This document shows, piece by piece, positions 14,717-21,208 of a stretch of 21,208 bases of DNA. Source of the DNA: Candidatus Omnitrophota bacterium (GTDB lineage: Bacteria; Hinthialibacterota; Hinthialibacteria; JAKQFZ01). The stretch is taken from NCBI GenBank assembly GCA_029558215.1, contig JAKQFZ010000678.1, positions 1 to 21,208 of the forward strand, read 5' to 3'. The notes below the pieces were generated by a model. The model saw nothing but the letters and a program-made list of their open reading frames with translations. It made no database searches and was not told where the DNA came from. Position numbers and translations under genes: made by a program. Positions within the stretch are counted from its first letter, which is position 1, and every line of letters starts with the position of its first letter.

Positions 14717-15247
14717 ATGCGTATTTGGAGAATTTTGCTGTTCGCTGTGATCGTCCTGTTTCTCCAGGTTTGGATTGGGCCTGCGTTCCGAAACCTGGGG
14801 GCGGAGCCCAATTTTGTTCTGCTGCTGGTGATTTTCGTCAGTTGTAGTCACGATCCTCTGCACGGGATGCTTTTGGGATTCACGCTCGGGATGGCAGAAG
14901 ATGTTCTCCGAATGCAGTGTTTTGGCCTGAGTGCCTTGACGTATGTGCTTGTGGGATATCTCCCGCGAGTTCTTGGAAATCTTCTATTTCTGGAGAATCG
15001 CGTCGCGCAGTTTATCTATCTCATCCTTGCGCATCTGCTGAAGATCGTTTTGGAGGGTACGGTTGAATCTGCTCTGACGCACAGCCTGCCTGAGCACAAC
15101 GTGTTCCTGCTGCAACGACTGCTGTCGCTTGTACTGGACGCGATCCTGCTTCCATTGCTTTTCTTTGTGTGGTTTAGGACAATTGCGGCCAAGGAGAATC
15201 CGACGCAGCAGACCCGAACGTGGAGATCGGTAGCGCCCAGACGCTGA
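14717..15247 (+). CDS. mreD: Rod-shape-determining membrane protein MreD
   Basis: A 176-residue, highly hydrophobic inner-membrane protein with about five or six membrane helices, of normal MreD length. The family pattern is visible: a hydrophobic first helix (1-20), EPNFVLLLVIFVSC (30-43), GMLLGFTLGMAEDVLRMQCFG with its characteristic acidic turn, and LSALTYVLVGYL. MreD works with MreC to control PBP2-RodA. The ATG at 14717 follows GGAG (14707-14710) with 6 nt spacing; an in-frame TTG directly before it would add one residue and is less likely. It sits in the canonical order mreC-mreD-PBP2, with 10 nt to the next gene. Confidence 0.93.
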   Translation: MRIWRILLFAVIVLFLQVWIGPAFRNLGAEPNFVLLLVIFVSCSHDPLHGMLLGFTLGMAEDVLRMQCFGLSALTYVLVGYLPRVLGNLLFLENRVAQFIYLILAHLLKIVLEGTVESALTHSLPEHNVFLLQRLLSLVLDAILLPLLFFVWFRTIAAKENPTQQTRTWRSVAPRR

Positions 15248-15257
15248 GAGAAGTGTT

Positions 15258-17105
15258 ATGTTGACCACAATGCCGAAAAATGTGGAACGTTCCCTGGGAG
15301 ACTTTCCCAAGCAGTTCCTGATCTTGATCACGGTCTGCTTTCTGGTGCTGATCCTGCGCTTGTGGGCACTTCAGGTTCTGGAAGCGGACTACTATCGGCA
15401 GCGAGCCGAACGCAATTACATGCGTGAGGTCTCTGTCCCCGCACTTCGTGGTCGCGTCTTTGATGCCCAAGGCACTCTCATGGCGGATAATCTGCCGTCC
15501 TACGAAATGATCATGAACTGCAGGGCGATTTCCTCTTCTGCTAAAGAGAGAAACATCGAAATGCTTTCGGGCATTTTAGGGCTTCCACAGGAGATGCTTT
15601 CCGAGCGTGTCCAGACAAGACCGGCTGACCGATTTGGTGACAAAATACTGCTTCGGGATATGGAGTTTGCGGACGTGGTGGCGGTGGCTGAGAATCTGCC
15701 CTCTTTGTCAGGGGTTCAGATTCGTTCACGTCCGAAACGAATCTACCCCCTCGGTCACAACGCCTGTCATGTTCTGGGCTACATCGGTGAAGTCAGCCAA
15801 CGGGAACTTACAATCCACAAAGAAGAAGAAGACTATCAGCCGGGTGATGACATCGGAAAGATGGGGCTCGAGAGACAATACGAGAAGTACCTCAGGGGCT
15901 CCAAAGGGATTCGCAGAGTTCAGGTGTCCTCAAAGGGGCTCTGGGAAGAAGATCTGCGGGAGATCAAACCCAATCTTCCTGGAGGCGATCTGCACCTGAC
16001 ATTGGATGCGGAGCTTCAGGCGTTTACTGACAAGCTCATTGAATCCACACCTGGGGCAATTGTCCTTCTGGATCCGCGCAACGGAGGCATTCTCGCAATG
16101 TCCTCTTCTCCGACCTTTGATCCGAATTTCTTCTGCGGCCCAATCGATCCCGAAGCCTGGCGCACACTTCAGTCCGATGAGACGCATCCTCTCCAGAATC
16201 GGGCGATTGCCAGCATGTATCCACCGGGTTCTGTCTTCAAACTGATACTTGCATGGGCGGGACTCAATGAGCGCATCGTCAACAACCAAACCAGTTTCTC
16301 CTGCACGGGTGTTTTTCATCTGGGGAGTTGGCCATTCCGATGTCACCAGAGGTACGGACACGGCAGTATGAATGTTCGTGACGCTATTCGATACTCTTGC
16401 GATGTCTATTTCTATGAACTGGGGCTGAAACTGGGTATTGAGCGAATCGGCGACTACTCCTATCGGCTGGGTTGCGGCACAACTCTGGGAATTGATCTTC
16501 CGCAGGAACGTGCTGGTCTGATTCCCGATCCGAAATGGAAGAAGCAGGTCAAGTCCGAGCCGTGGTATCCCGGAGATACAGTGAATTCATCCATCGGCCA
16601 AGGCTTTGTTATGACGACTCCCCTGCAGATTGCCTGCTGCTATGCAGTGCTGGCGAACGGCGGCACGCTCTACCGACCCCATGTGCTTCGAAGAGTGGTT
16701 GACTACATGGGTCGGACTGTACTGGAGAATTCCTCGGGTGAGATCATCCATAAAGTCGCCATCTCGAATGCAGACTGGCGAACGCTGATGGATGCTTTTT
16801 CCTCTGTCGTCAATGACAACGGAACCGGTCGCCGCACAAAACTTCCCCATGTGGAGATCTGCGGAAAGACGGGAACCGCCCAAGCGGGAACAACACGGGA
16901 ACCCCACGCGTGGTTTGTTGGTTTTGCACCTCGGGAGAACCCCAGCGTTGTTGCCGTTGTCTTCGTGGAGCACGGCGGCCACGGTGGAGAACAGGCTGCT
17001 CCGATTGTCAAGGATCTGTTCCTGAAACTCTTTCCCAAACCAGGGAAGCAAAGTCTTACGGAGGTGACCGAAGATGCAGGACGGTCGGAGCATCGAGCGC
17101 TTTGA
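15258..17105 (+). CDS. mrdA: Penicillin-binding protein 2 (elongation transpeptidase)
   Basis: A 615-residue class B penicillin-binding protein that cross-links peptidoglycan during rod elongation together with RodA. A short cytoplasmic tail and one membrane helix (about 18-38) precede the pedestal domain (about 55-235, with RGRVFDAQGTLMADN) and the transpeptidase domain (about 245-595). The active-site serine is S325 with K328 (PPGSVFK), the second motif is S380-C381-D382 (SCDVYFYELG, the SxD form usual in PBP2), and the third is K537-T538-G539 (CGKTGTAQAG). The length fits the family. The 3' end overlaps rodA by 32 nt, so the pair is probably translationally coupled, which matches their function as one complex. 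Confidence 0.96.
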   Translation: MLTTMPKNVERSLGDFPKQFLILITVCFLVLILRLWALQVLEADYYRQRAERNYMREVSVPALRGRVFDAQGTLMADNLPSYEMIMNCRAISSSAKERNIEMLSGILGLPQEMLSERVQTRPADRFGDKILLRDMEFADVVAVAENLPSLSGVQIRSRPKRIYPLGHNACHVLGYIGEVSQRELTIHKEEEDYQPGDDIGKMGLERQYEKYLRGSKGIRRVQVSSKGLWEEDLREIKPNLPGGDLHLTLDAELQAFTDKLIESTPGAIVLLDPRNGGILAMSSSPTFDPNFFCGPIDPEAWRTLQSDETHPLQNRAIASMYPPGSVFKLILAWAGLNERIVNNQTSFSCTGVFHLGSWPFRCHQRYGHGSMNVRDAIRYSCDVYFYELGLKLGIERIGDYSYRLGCGTTLGIDLPQERAGLIPDPKWKKQVKSEPWYPGDTVNSSIGQGFVMTTPLQIACCYAVLANGGTLYRPHVLRRVVDYMGRTVLENSSGEIIHKVAISNADWRTLMDAFSSVVNDNGTGRRTKLPHVEICGKTGTAQAGTTREPHAWFVGFAPRENPSVVAVVFVEHGGHGGEQAAPIVKDLFLKLFPKPGKQSLTEVTEDAGRSEHRAL

Positions 17106-18309
17106 CTTCTATCTTTTCTGCCTCTTGTGCGCATTGCTGGGGATGTCGCTTCTGATCATCTTCGGTGCCACCAGTTCGTCAGGAGTCATGCGTTCCAAGG
17201 CATACACCCAGCTGGCCGCCGTTGTCATCGGAATTGCGCTGGTGATAATGATGCAGTTGGTAGACTACCGGACGATTCTGGACAATGCCTACACCGTCTA
17301 TTGGTCATGTGTGGGATTGCTCTTGGGAGTCCTGGTTTTTGGTCTTGTTGCCAAAGGTTCCAAGAGTTGGTTTGTGGTGCCAGTCATTGGCTTTCGATTC
17401 CAGCCGTCCGAGCTGATGAAAGTGGGACTCATCATTGGTTTGGCGCGATGTCTTTCCAAGCGGGATCGGTCTCTCGATGGACTCAAAGAGATGCTCATCC
17501 CGCTGATCCTGATCGGTATTCCTTTTCTTCTGGTATTGGCACAGCATGACGCTGGAACGGCACTGGTCTTTCCCCTGGTTGCGATGGCAATGTTCTGGGC
17601 GGCGGGTGTGCGAAAGATCTATCTGTTCTTGCTGCTTTCACCAGCGTTGGGAATTATGGGTATTCGAGGGGGATTTGTCTCTCTTTTTATCTTCGCCGTC
17701 CTGCTGTTCATCCTGTTTCGGATTGCAATCAAAGTGGGTGTGCCGTGGTTGGACTGGTGCATCTTTCTGGCCGTCAATGTAGTCTCCTATTTCGCTGCGC
17801 CGATGGCGTGGGAATTCCTGAAACCCCATCAACGCCAGAGGCTTATGGTGTTTCTCGAACCGAATGTGGATCCCATGGGAATCAGTTGGAATCTGATCCA
17901 GTCGAAAGTCGCGCTCGGCTCCGGCGGTTTCTGGGGCAAAGGCTGGCAGCAAGGCACTCAGATTCGGGGACAATTCCTGCCTGCGTTTCACACGGACTTT
18001 GCCTTCTCGGTTTTGGGAGAGGAATGGGGTTTTGTTGGATGTCTTATCCTCATGGTGATCTTTTTTCTGTTCTTAATCCATGGGCTGGAGATTGCCCAGT
18101 CCACGCGATACTTGCCTGGAGCGCTCGTGGTTGTGGGTGTTGTGGCGCTGTTCTTCATTCACATTCTTGTTAATGTGGGGATGTGCATGGGGTTGATGCC
18201 CATCATCGGAATTCCCTTGTGTTTTATCTCATACGGGGGGTCGGCTTTGGTTGCCAACGCGCTTGCGGCCTCTTTTCTGTTCAACGTTCAGATTCATCGC
18301 TTCAAGTGA
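17074..18309 (+). CDS. rodA: Peptidoglycan glycosyltransferase RodA (SEDS family)
   Basis: A 411-residue polytopic membrane protein with about ten helices. It polymerises lipid II into glycan strands as partner of PBP2. SEDS motifs are visible: AKGSKSWF (93-100), RFQPSELMKVGLI (108-120), AQHDAGTALVF (156-166), QSKVALGSGGFWGKGWQQGTQ (276-296) and FLPAFHTDFAF (301-311), where D308 of the HTDF motif corresponds to the invariant extracellular aspartate needed for polymerase activity. LMPIIGIPLCFISYGGSA (374-391) is the C-terminal family signature. The ATG at 17074 has GGAGGT (17060-17065) 8 nt upstream. It lies inside the end of the PBP2 gene. RodA rather than FtsW is chosen because of the mre/PBP2 context and sequence. 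Confidence 0.96.
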   Translation: MQDGRSIERFDFYLFCLLCALLGMSLLIIFGATSSSGVMRSKAYTQLAAVVIGIALVIMMQLVDYRTILDNAYTVYWSCVGLLLGVLVFGLVAKGSKSWFVVPVIGFRFQPSELMKVGLIIGLARCLSKRDRSLDGLKEMLIPLILIGIPFLLVLAQHDAGTALVFPLVAMAMFWAAGVRKIYLFLLLSPALGIMGIRGGFVSLFIFAVLLFILFRIAIKVGVPWLDWCIFLAVNVVSYFAAPMAWEFLKPHQRQRLMVFLEPNVDPMGISWNLIQSKVALGSGGFWGKGWQQGTQIRGQFLPAFHTDFAFSVLGEEWGFVGCLILMVIFFLFLIHGLEIAQSTRYLPGALVVVGVVALFFIHILVNVGMCMGLMPIIGIPLCFISYGGSALVANALAASFLFNVQIHRFK

Positions 18310-18322
18310 TCTGCCAGTCTAG

Positions 18323-21208
18323 ATGGAGGGAAGAATTGTTTTGTACAAGTCACGTTTCACAGTGACACTCATTGTCATCGGGGCCATGGTTCTTCTTGGT
18401 GGATCTCTGTCGGTTCAAGCGGCCGACTGGCCGATGTGGCGCTGCGATGCAGGAAGAAGGGCAGAGTCACCCGAAGACCTGCCAGCCGAACTGAGCCTTC
18501 AGTGGACACATGTCTACACGTCTCGTGAGATGGTTTGGGATGATCCACTCAATCAGGATTTGATGCCCTACGATCGAGTCTTTGAGCCGGTTGTTATTGG
18601 CAAGATGCTTTTCATCGGATTCAATGACAGCGACAAGGTCGTTGCGCTGAACACGGAGACGGGCAGAGAACAATGGCGCTTCTATGTGGATGCTCCCGTT
18701 CGGTTACCCGTTGCTGCCTGGAAGGACAGGATTTTTTTCACGAGTGATGATGGCTGTCTGTACTGCCTTTCGGCGAAGAATGGACAGATGTTGTGGAGAT
18801 TTCAAGGAGCTCCGGATAAGCGGCGCATCCTGGGCAACAAACGACTGATTTCAACCTGGCCGGCGCGTGGTGGTGCGGTTGTCGAAGACGGAGTTGTCTA
18901 CTTTGCAGCAAGCATCTGGCCGTTCATGGGGACGTTCATCTATGCACTTGACGCCATGACAGGAAAGGTTGTCTGGGAGAACTCCGGCAACGGTTCGACG
19001 TATATGCTGCAGCCGCATCAGTCGCCAGCCTTTGCCGGTGTTGCACCACAGGGAGTGTTGGTGATTGCCAACAAAAGGGTTCTCGTTCCAGGAGGCCGCT
19101 CTGTGGCAGCCTGCTTTGAGAAGGAGACCGGCAAGTATCTCTACTACCGTCTTTCCGACAATGGGAAGTCCGGTGGTTCCTTTGTCTGCGCGATTGGAGA
19201 TCTTCTCTTCAACCATCACCGAGAGAAACAGGTCTCGCTCTTTGATGCTGAGAAAGGCGACTCCCTGATCGGGATGATTGGCAAGCAGCCTGTTCTGACA
19301 AGCAATGTCTGGTATTTCATGGGAGAGAAGATAAGAGCATTCGATCCTGCAAAGACTCTCGCCGACCGCAAGAAATGGCGTGAGGGAATGCTGTGGGAGT
19401 TGGATGTCAATGCCTCGGGCGATCTGATCAAAGCGGGAAGTCGTCTCTATGCTGCGGGTGATGGAAGAATCACCGCGATTGATGTCAGAGAATTGTCTTC
19501 ACCCAAGGTGGTCTGGTCGAAGGTGGTTGAGGGAACTGTTGAACGACTGATCGCGGCTGATGGAAAACTGTTTGCCGTGACGCTGGACGGTCGAATTCTC
19601 GCTTTTGGCCACTCCAAGAAACCCTCTCAGGCCGTGACCATTCAGGAACCGCTTGCTGCTGTCGAACCGACACTCGAAAGCAATGAGCGTGCAAGACACC
19701 TGCTTGATCAAACCGGTGTGCGTGCCGGTTACTGCCTGTTCTACAGTCCAGGCAATGAAGAGATTCTTGCGGCACTTTTGAGCAACTCCGACCTTCATAT
19801 TGTCGCCGTTGAACCTGATGCTGCGAAGGTTGGCATGTTAAGAAAGAAACTCGATGCGCTTCAACTCTATGGCAAGCGTGCCGCGGTCATTCAGGGAGAA
19901 CCGACGACTTTCGATGCACCGCCGTATCTTTCTTCGATGACGATTCTGGGTGAAGGTGTTGCACTGGACGTTCAGACGTTGCAGCGGCTTTACCAGTCGC
20001 TTCGTCCCTATGGTGGAACGCTTGTTTCTCTTGGACTGACTTCAGAGCGTTTTGCGGCACTTGCCGGGCAGGCGCAACTGGAGAACGCTGAGGTTTCTTC
20101 CGACGGCGTCTTTCTTGTGCGCAAGGGTGCTCTGAAAGGCGCAGGTCAATGGACAAACCAATACGGCAGCATGGACAATTCCGCCAAGTCTGACGATGCC
20201 TTGGTTGCGCTTCCGCTGGGGGTTCTCTGGTTTGGGGGCAGTTCCAATCTGGATGTGCTTCCGCGACATGGACATGGGCCGCCTGAAAAAGTGGTTGGGG
20301 GAAGGCTGTTCATCCAAGGTCTCGACAATCTGAGTGCAAGGGATGTCTATACAGGTCGAGTGCTGTGGAAAACCCCGCTTCAGGATTTGGACACCTACAA
20401 CGTCTACTTTGATGGTTCCTACAAAGACACGCCAACAAGCACACGCTACAACCAGGAACACATTCCCGGAGCCAATATCCGAGGCACCAATTTCGTCGCT
20501 ACGGCCGATCGGGTCTACGTTGTTCAGGGAAGTCAATGTGATGTGCTCAATGCGGAAAGTGGCCAACTCGAAGAGAGCATTCTTCTTCCACCCATTGATC
20601 CCAAGGCAGAAGTGCCAAAGCGCCGACAGTGGGCATTTATCGGTGTTGAGGGGGATACACTGTTCGGCGGAAATGGATTTGTCTCATTCTCTGATCACAC
20701 CAAGCTTGCCAAGGACGAGTACTCCATCTGGACTGATTTCGATTCGGGAGCGAGCAGAGAACTCATCGCATTCGATCGGCTGTCCGGTTCGATTCGCTGG
20801 CGCTTTGATGACGTCAAACACGGCTTGCTGCACAACGCCATCGCTGCGGGCAATGGCAAGGTTTTTGTCCTGGACAAACTGCCACCGCACATTGAGAAGT
20901 TTCTCGGCAGACGCGGGCAGCAGATACCCTCAAATTACAGTCTGACGGCCTTGAGTCTGGACACAGGCAATATCCTTTGGAAGCAGAGCGCTCCTGCGCT
21001 GCCCAGCGGAACAGGGGACAAGCAGAAGGGCGGTGACATCTTCGGTTCCTTCCTTTGTTACTCTGTTCAGCATGACGTTCTCATTCAGTCAACACGGCCA
21101 TCACGGGATATGGTCAAAGATGAAGAGGGCAAGCGGATGATGGCGCTTCGGGGATCGGACGGCACGCTGATCTGGGACACGACGCACGAATACGCCACGT
21201 TTCCAATC
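18323..21208 (+). CDS. Secreted PQQ-type beta-propeller protein with embedded methyltransferase-like domain (3' end outside window)
   Basis: At least 962 residues, still open at the window edge. A signal peptide (about 1-33, ending SVQA before ADWPMWR) directs export. Propeller blades are marked by the usual A-x-x-x-x-TG-x-x-x-W pattern, e.g. ALNTETGREQWRF, CLSAKNGQMLWRF and ALDAMTGKVVWEN before residue 454, and VYTGRVLWK, FDRLSGSIRWRF and SLDTGNILWK after residue 600. Between them, residues about 454-600 look like a Rossmann-type methyltransferase fold (GYCLFYSPGNEEILAALL, then HIVAVEPD), but the glycine-rich SAM loop is degenerate. Segments such as STWPARGGAVV, AASIWPFMGTFIYALD, LQPHQSPAFAGVAPQG and RHGHGPP match a family I know mainly from Planctomycetes and relatives. 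No CxxCH haem site is seen in the part present. ATG 18323 follows a TAG directly; TTG 18341 is the alternative start. It begins 13 nt after rodA, so it may be the operon's last gene. Substrate unknown. Confidence 0.85.
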   Translation, partial: MEGRIVLYKSRFTVTLIVIGAMVLLGGSLSVQAADWPMWRCDAGRRAESPEDLPAELSLQWTHVYTSREMVWDDPLNQDLMPYDRVFEPVVIGKMLFIGFNDSDKVVALNTETGREQWRFYVDAPVRLPVAAWKDRIFFTSDDGCLYCLSAKNGQMLWRFQGAPDKRRILGNKRLISTWPARGGAVVEDGVVYFAASIWPFMGTFIYALDAMTGKVVWENSGNGSTYMLQPHQSPAFAGVAPQGVLVIANKRVLVPGGRSVAACFEKETGKYLYYRLSDNGKSGGSFVCAIGDLLFNHHREKQVSLFDAEKGDSLIGMIGKQPVLTSNVWYFMGEKIRAFDPAKTLADRKKWREGMLWELDVNASGDLIKAGSRLYAAGDGRITAIDVRELSSPKVVWSKVVEGTVERLIAADGKLFAVTLDGRILAFGHSKKPSQAVTIQEPLAAVEPTLESNERARHLLDQTGVRAGYCLFYSPGNEEILAALLSNSDLHIVAVEPDAAKVGMLRKKLDALQLYGKRAAVIQGEPTTFDAPPYLSSMTILGEGVALDVQTLQRLYQSLRPYGGTLVSLGLTSERFAALAGQAQLENAEVSSDGVFLVRKGALKGAGQWTNQYGSMDNSAKSDDALVALPLGVLWFGGSSNLDVLPRHGHGPPEKVVGGRLFIQGLDNLSARDVYTGRVLWKTPLQDLDTYNVYFDGSYKDTPTSTRYNQEHIPGANIRGTNFVATADRVYVVQGSQCDVLNAESGQLEESILLPPIDPKAEVPKRRQWAFIGVEGDTLFGGNGFVSFSDHTKLAKDEYSIWTDFDSGASRELIAFDRLSGSIRWRFDDVKHGLLHNAIAAGNGKVFVLDKLPPHIEKFLGRRGQQIPSNYSLTALSLDTGNILWKQSAPALPSGTGDKQKGGDIFGSFLCYSVQHDVLIQSTRPSRDMVKDEEGKRMMALRGSDGTLIWDTTHEYATFPI
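18325..18330 (+). promoter_or_regulatory. Possible ribosome binding site inside the assigned propeller-gene start
   Basis: GGAGGG lies just after the ATG at 18323 and 10 nt before an in-frame TTG at 18341. It may mean that translation starts at TTG 18341; both starts leave a complete signal peptide. Confidence 0.4.

Overview
The window is about 21.2 kb with every supported gene on the + strand. The spacing is very tight: several stop/start overlaps, most gaps of 50 nt or less, one of 89 nt (purB to the receiver gene) and one of about 233 nt (mreB to mreC). The gene set points to a rod-shaped Gram-negative-type bacterium: a full mreB-mreC-mreD-PBP2-rodA elongasome, an AMIN/LysM cell-wall amidase and a secreted PQQ-type propeller protein. 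The last protein belongs to a beta-propeller/methyltransferase-like family that I know mainly from Planctomycetes, Lentisphaerae and related or candidate phyla. The lineage is therefore suggested but not proven. No tRNA, rRNA, CRISPR array, insertion sequence or canonical intrinsic terminator was seen.

Layout. (1) 2-763: the 3' end of purB (adenylosuccinate lyase). (2) 853-9960: a soluble signalling cluster, in order a lone receiver domain, a GAF-PP2C (RsbU-type) phosphatase, an HDOD protein, a GAF-PAS histidine kinase, a HEAT-repeat scaffold, an orphan FlhB C-terminal-domain protein, a second GAF-PAS histidine kinase and a small TPR-like protein. (3) 9957-12475: a secreted N-acetylmuramoyl-L-alanine amidase (AMIN, Amidase_3, two LysM) overlapping the TPR-like gene by 4 nt, followed by two small single-pass membrane proteins of unknown function. 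(4) 12480-18309: mreB, a structured 233-nt spacer, mreC, mreD, PBP2 (mrdA) and rodA. (5) 18323 to the end: a large exported propeller protein, cut off by the window edge.

How it may fit together. The signalling genes run without a strand switch or visible terminator into the amidase and the elongation machinery, so one long transcript (or overlapping ones) could link a multi-input phosphorelay/phosphatase circuit to peptidoglycan remodelling and rod-shape growth. Two kinases, one receiver and one PP2C phosphatase are present, but no anti-sigma factor or anti-sigma antagonist, so the phosphatase target lies outside the window. The less explained parts are the orphan FlhB-C protein without its cleavage motif, a cysteine-rich GAF domain in the phosphatase, the two small membrane proteins between amidase and mreB, and a long imperfect hairpin just after mreB that could set the MreB:MreC ratio.
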